A stretch of 64,000 nt of DNA from Novosphingobium sp. 28-62-57 (GTDB taxonomy: Bacteria > Pseudomonadota > Alphaproteobacteria > Sphingomonadales > Sphingomonadaceae), in contig NCGO01000002.1 of NCBI GenBank assembly GCA_002256985.1, positions 62,001-126,000 on the forward strand, in the 5' to 3' direction. A program made the translations under genes and the position numbers. The stretch's first letter is position 1. Every line of letters starts with the position of its first letter. Shown in pieces: positions 62,699 through 64,000 of this stretch. A model generated the notes under the pieces. That model did not search any database. It worked only from the letters and a program-made list of their open reading frames with translations, and was not told the DNA's origin.

Positions 62699-63622
62699 TC
62701 AAGCCAACAACTGCCGCGCCTCATCGCAATCGCGCGCCATCTGCGCCACCAGCGCATCCAGCCCGTCAAACTTGGCCTCGGGCCGCAGGAAGTGGTGGAA
62801 CGCCACTTCGATTTCCTGCCCGTAAAGATCGCCCGAAAAGTCGAAGAAATGCGGCTCCAGCAATTCCTTGGGCGGATCGAACGTGGGCCGGATGCCCAGA
62901 TTAGCCGCGCCTTTCAGCACGCGCCCATCGGGCAGCCGTCCCGTCACCGCATAGATGCCATAGCGCGGGCGCAGGTACATGCCGATGTCGAGATTGGCGG
63001 TGGGGAAGTTGATCGTGCGGCCCACCTTGTCGCCATGCTGCACCGTACCGCGCATCGCGAAAGGCCGGGTCAGCAGGCGCGTGGCGGTTTCGCAATCGCC
63101 GGAGATCAGCGCATCGCGGATGCGGCTGGACGAAACAACTTCGCCTTCCAGCGTCACCGGCCCCACGGCGCGCGCGGTCAGGCCGAAGCGTGGGCCATCA
63201 TCGCGCAGCACGTCGGCATTGCCGCTGCGGCCCTTGCCAAAGGTGAAGTCCTCGCCGGTCACCACGCCCACCGCGCCCAGATGCCCGACCAGCCCGGCCT
63301 CAATCCATTCAAGCGCGGTCATGCCCGCAACATCCGCGCCGAAGTGGATCACCAGCATCGCATCGGCCCCGGCGGCGGCGAAAAGCTCCTGCCGCTGATC
63401 GAGCGTGGTAAGCCGAAACGGCGCGGCATCGGGTTTGAAATGGCGCACCGGATGCGGATCGAACGTGGCGACGATGGCAGGGCGGCCATTGGCCCGCGCC
63501 CAGCGGATCGCTTCGCCCACCACGGCCTGATGCCCCAGATGAAAGCCATCGAAATTGCCCAGCGCCACAATGCCACCGCGCATGGCTTCGGGCACGGGTT
63601 CAAGACTGCTGAGGCGGATCAC
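62699..63622 (-). CDS. ribF: Bifunctional riboflavin kinase / FMN adenylyltransferase
   Basis: Makes FMN and then FAD from riboflavin. 307 aa. N-terminal nucleotidyltransferase domain with GNFDGFHLGHQAVV and FDPHPVRHFKP, then VVSSSRIRDALISGD (ISSTxxR-type motif). The C-terminal riboflavin kinase domain has GRTINFPTANLDI and GIYAVTGRL. The usual order ribF-ileS-lspA is kept, with a family E repeat between ribF and ileS. Confidence 0.96.
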   Translation of the reverse strand: MIRLSSLEPVPEAMRGGIVALGNFDGFHLGHQAVVGEAIRWARANGRPAIVATFDPHPVRHFKPDAAPFRLTTLDQRQELFAAAGADAMLVIHFGADVAGMTALEWIEAGLVGHLGAVGVVTGEDFTFGKGRSGNADVLRDDGPRFGLTARAVGPVTLEGEVVSSSRIRDALISGDCETATRLLTRPFAMRGTVQHGDKVGRTINFPTANLDIGMYLRPRYGIYAVTGRLPDGRVLKGAANLGIRPTFDPPKELLEPHFFDFSGDLYGQEIEVAFHHFLRPEAKFDGLDALVAQMARDCDEARQLLA

Positions 63623-63691
63623 CGGGCTTCACCCGTCCGGAATGCTTGTGCTCCCATCACAGGCCATATTTCGGTGCGGGCGGGCACGGCG

Positions 63692-64000
63692 TCAAGCCCG
63701 GTGCAGCGTAACAAAAGCATGGGCCGGGCGCGCACCATCGGCAGCATGCTCCTCGCGCGCCGTCTCGCGCCATTCCGGGCCGAGCGGCGGCATCATGGTA
63801 TCGCCATCAAAATCGCCATGAACTTCGGTCAATTCCACCCGTTCTGCCAGCGGCATGAACAGGCGGTAGACTTCAGCGCCGCCAACCACAGCAACTTCGC
63901 CCTCGCCCGCCAAAACGAGTGCGGCTTCCACCGATGTCGCAACTTCCGCCCCCTCAGCGCTCCACCCGGCGTCGCGCGTCAGCACGATGTGGCGGCGGCC
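63692..64000 (-). CDS. folA: Dihydrofolate reductase, 5' part outside window
   Basis: Reduces dihydrofolate to tetrahydrofolate with NADPH. Only the last ~102 codons are visible. They begin GRRHIVLTRD, matching the nucleotide-binding strand after the adenosine-phosphate site, and include the glycine pair in VVGGAEVYRLFMPLAER, followed by VELTEVHGDFDGDTMMP and a C-terminal helix-strand. The N-terminal substrate-binding part lies beyond position 64000. It is 69 bp upstream of ribF on the same strand. Confidence 0.93.
   Translation of the reverse strand, partial: GRRHIVLTRDAGWSAEGAEVATSVEAALVLAGEGEVAVVGGAEVYRLFMPLAERVELTEVHGDFDGDTMMPPLGPEWRETAREEHAADGARPAHAFVTLHRA

Overview
This 64 kb window looks like a chromosomal segment of a sphingomonad alphaproteobacterium, probably Novosphingobium or a near relative. 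Three things point there: GC-rich coding DNA, a full-length CtrA cell-cycle regulator with a cluster of GANTC methylation sites upstream, and alphaproteobacterial gene neighbourhoods (rpsT-dnaA, lptB-rpoN, ileS-lspA-DUF3035, hflK-hflC-degP). Nearly all genes are housekeeping. I see no prophage, insertion sequence, CRISPR array, tRNA or rRNA gene. The genus is an inference; no 16S gene is present.

Layout. 1-8.5 kb (minus): the start of a GH24 lysozyme gene, then metK, lnt, a DUF4167 protein, prmC, prfA and hisS. 8.6-16.2 kb: M61 peptidase, ppa, pmbA/tldE, a small membrane protein, lptB, rpoN. 16.2-22.4 kb (minus): a compact four-gene redox cluster. Its genes encode a soluble FAD oxidoreductase with two cyclic-nucleotide-binding domains and a four-cluster ferredoxin module, a multi-spanning membrane protein, an FHA-TM-decaheme cytochrome c, and a CpdA-like phosphodiesterase. 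A TPR protein resembling a cytochrome c maturation factor is divergent from it. 24-31.6 kb: ctrA, trmB, a phosphatase/nuclease-fold protein, a TauE-type exporter, nadB, an ABC ATPase and small zinc-ribbon-like proteins. 31.9-40.2 kb: tldD, ispG, a ParDE toxin-antitoxin pair, two GNATs, two L,D-transpeptidases and a DMT transporter. 40.5-52.6 kb: acnA, a ThiF/MoeB protein, dnaA, rpsT, a P450, hemH, an orphan molybdopterin hydroxylase subunit and an Mrp/ApbC ATPase. 52.8-64 kb: hflK-hflC-degP, ugd, ung, DUF3035, lspA, ileS, ribF and the 3' part of folA.

The redox cluster is the best candidate for an undescribed system. Read together, its genes suggest a cytoplasmic NAD(P)H-linked flavin/iron-sulfur module that passes electrons through a membrane subunit to periplasmic hemes, with cyclic-nucleotide and phosphopeptide sensing built into the electron-transfer proteins and a possible cyclic-nucleotide hydrolase in the same transcript. 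This is inferred from domains and gene order only.

The second theme is an unusually rich set of dispersed palindromic repeats. At least seven families sit between genes. Some recur at distant loci with the same boundaries and spacer length. One lies inside ileS without breaking the frame and adds about 40 residues, and another supplies the likely ribosome-binding site of prmC. Two nearly identical 10-bp-periodic arrays lie next to metK and ispG.
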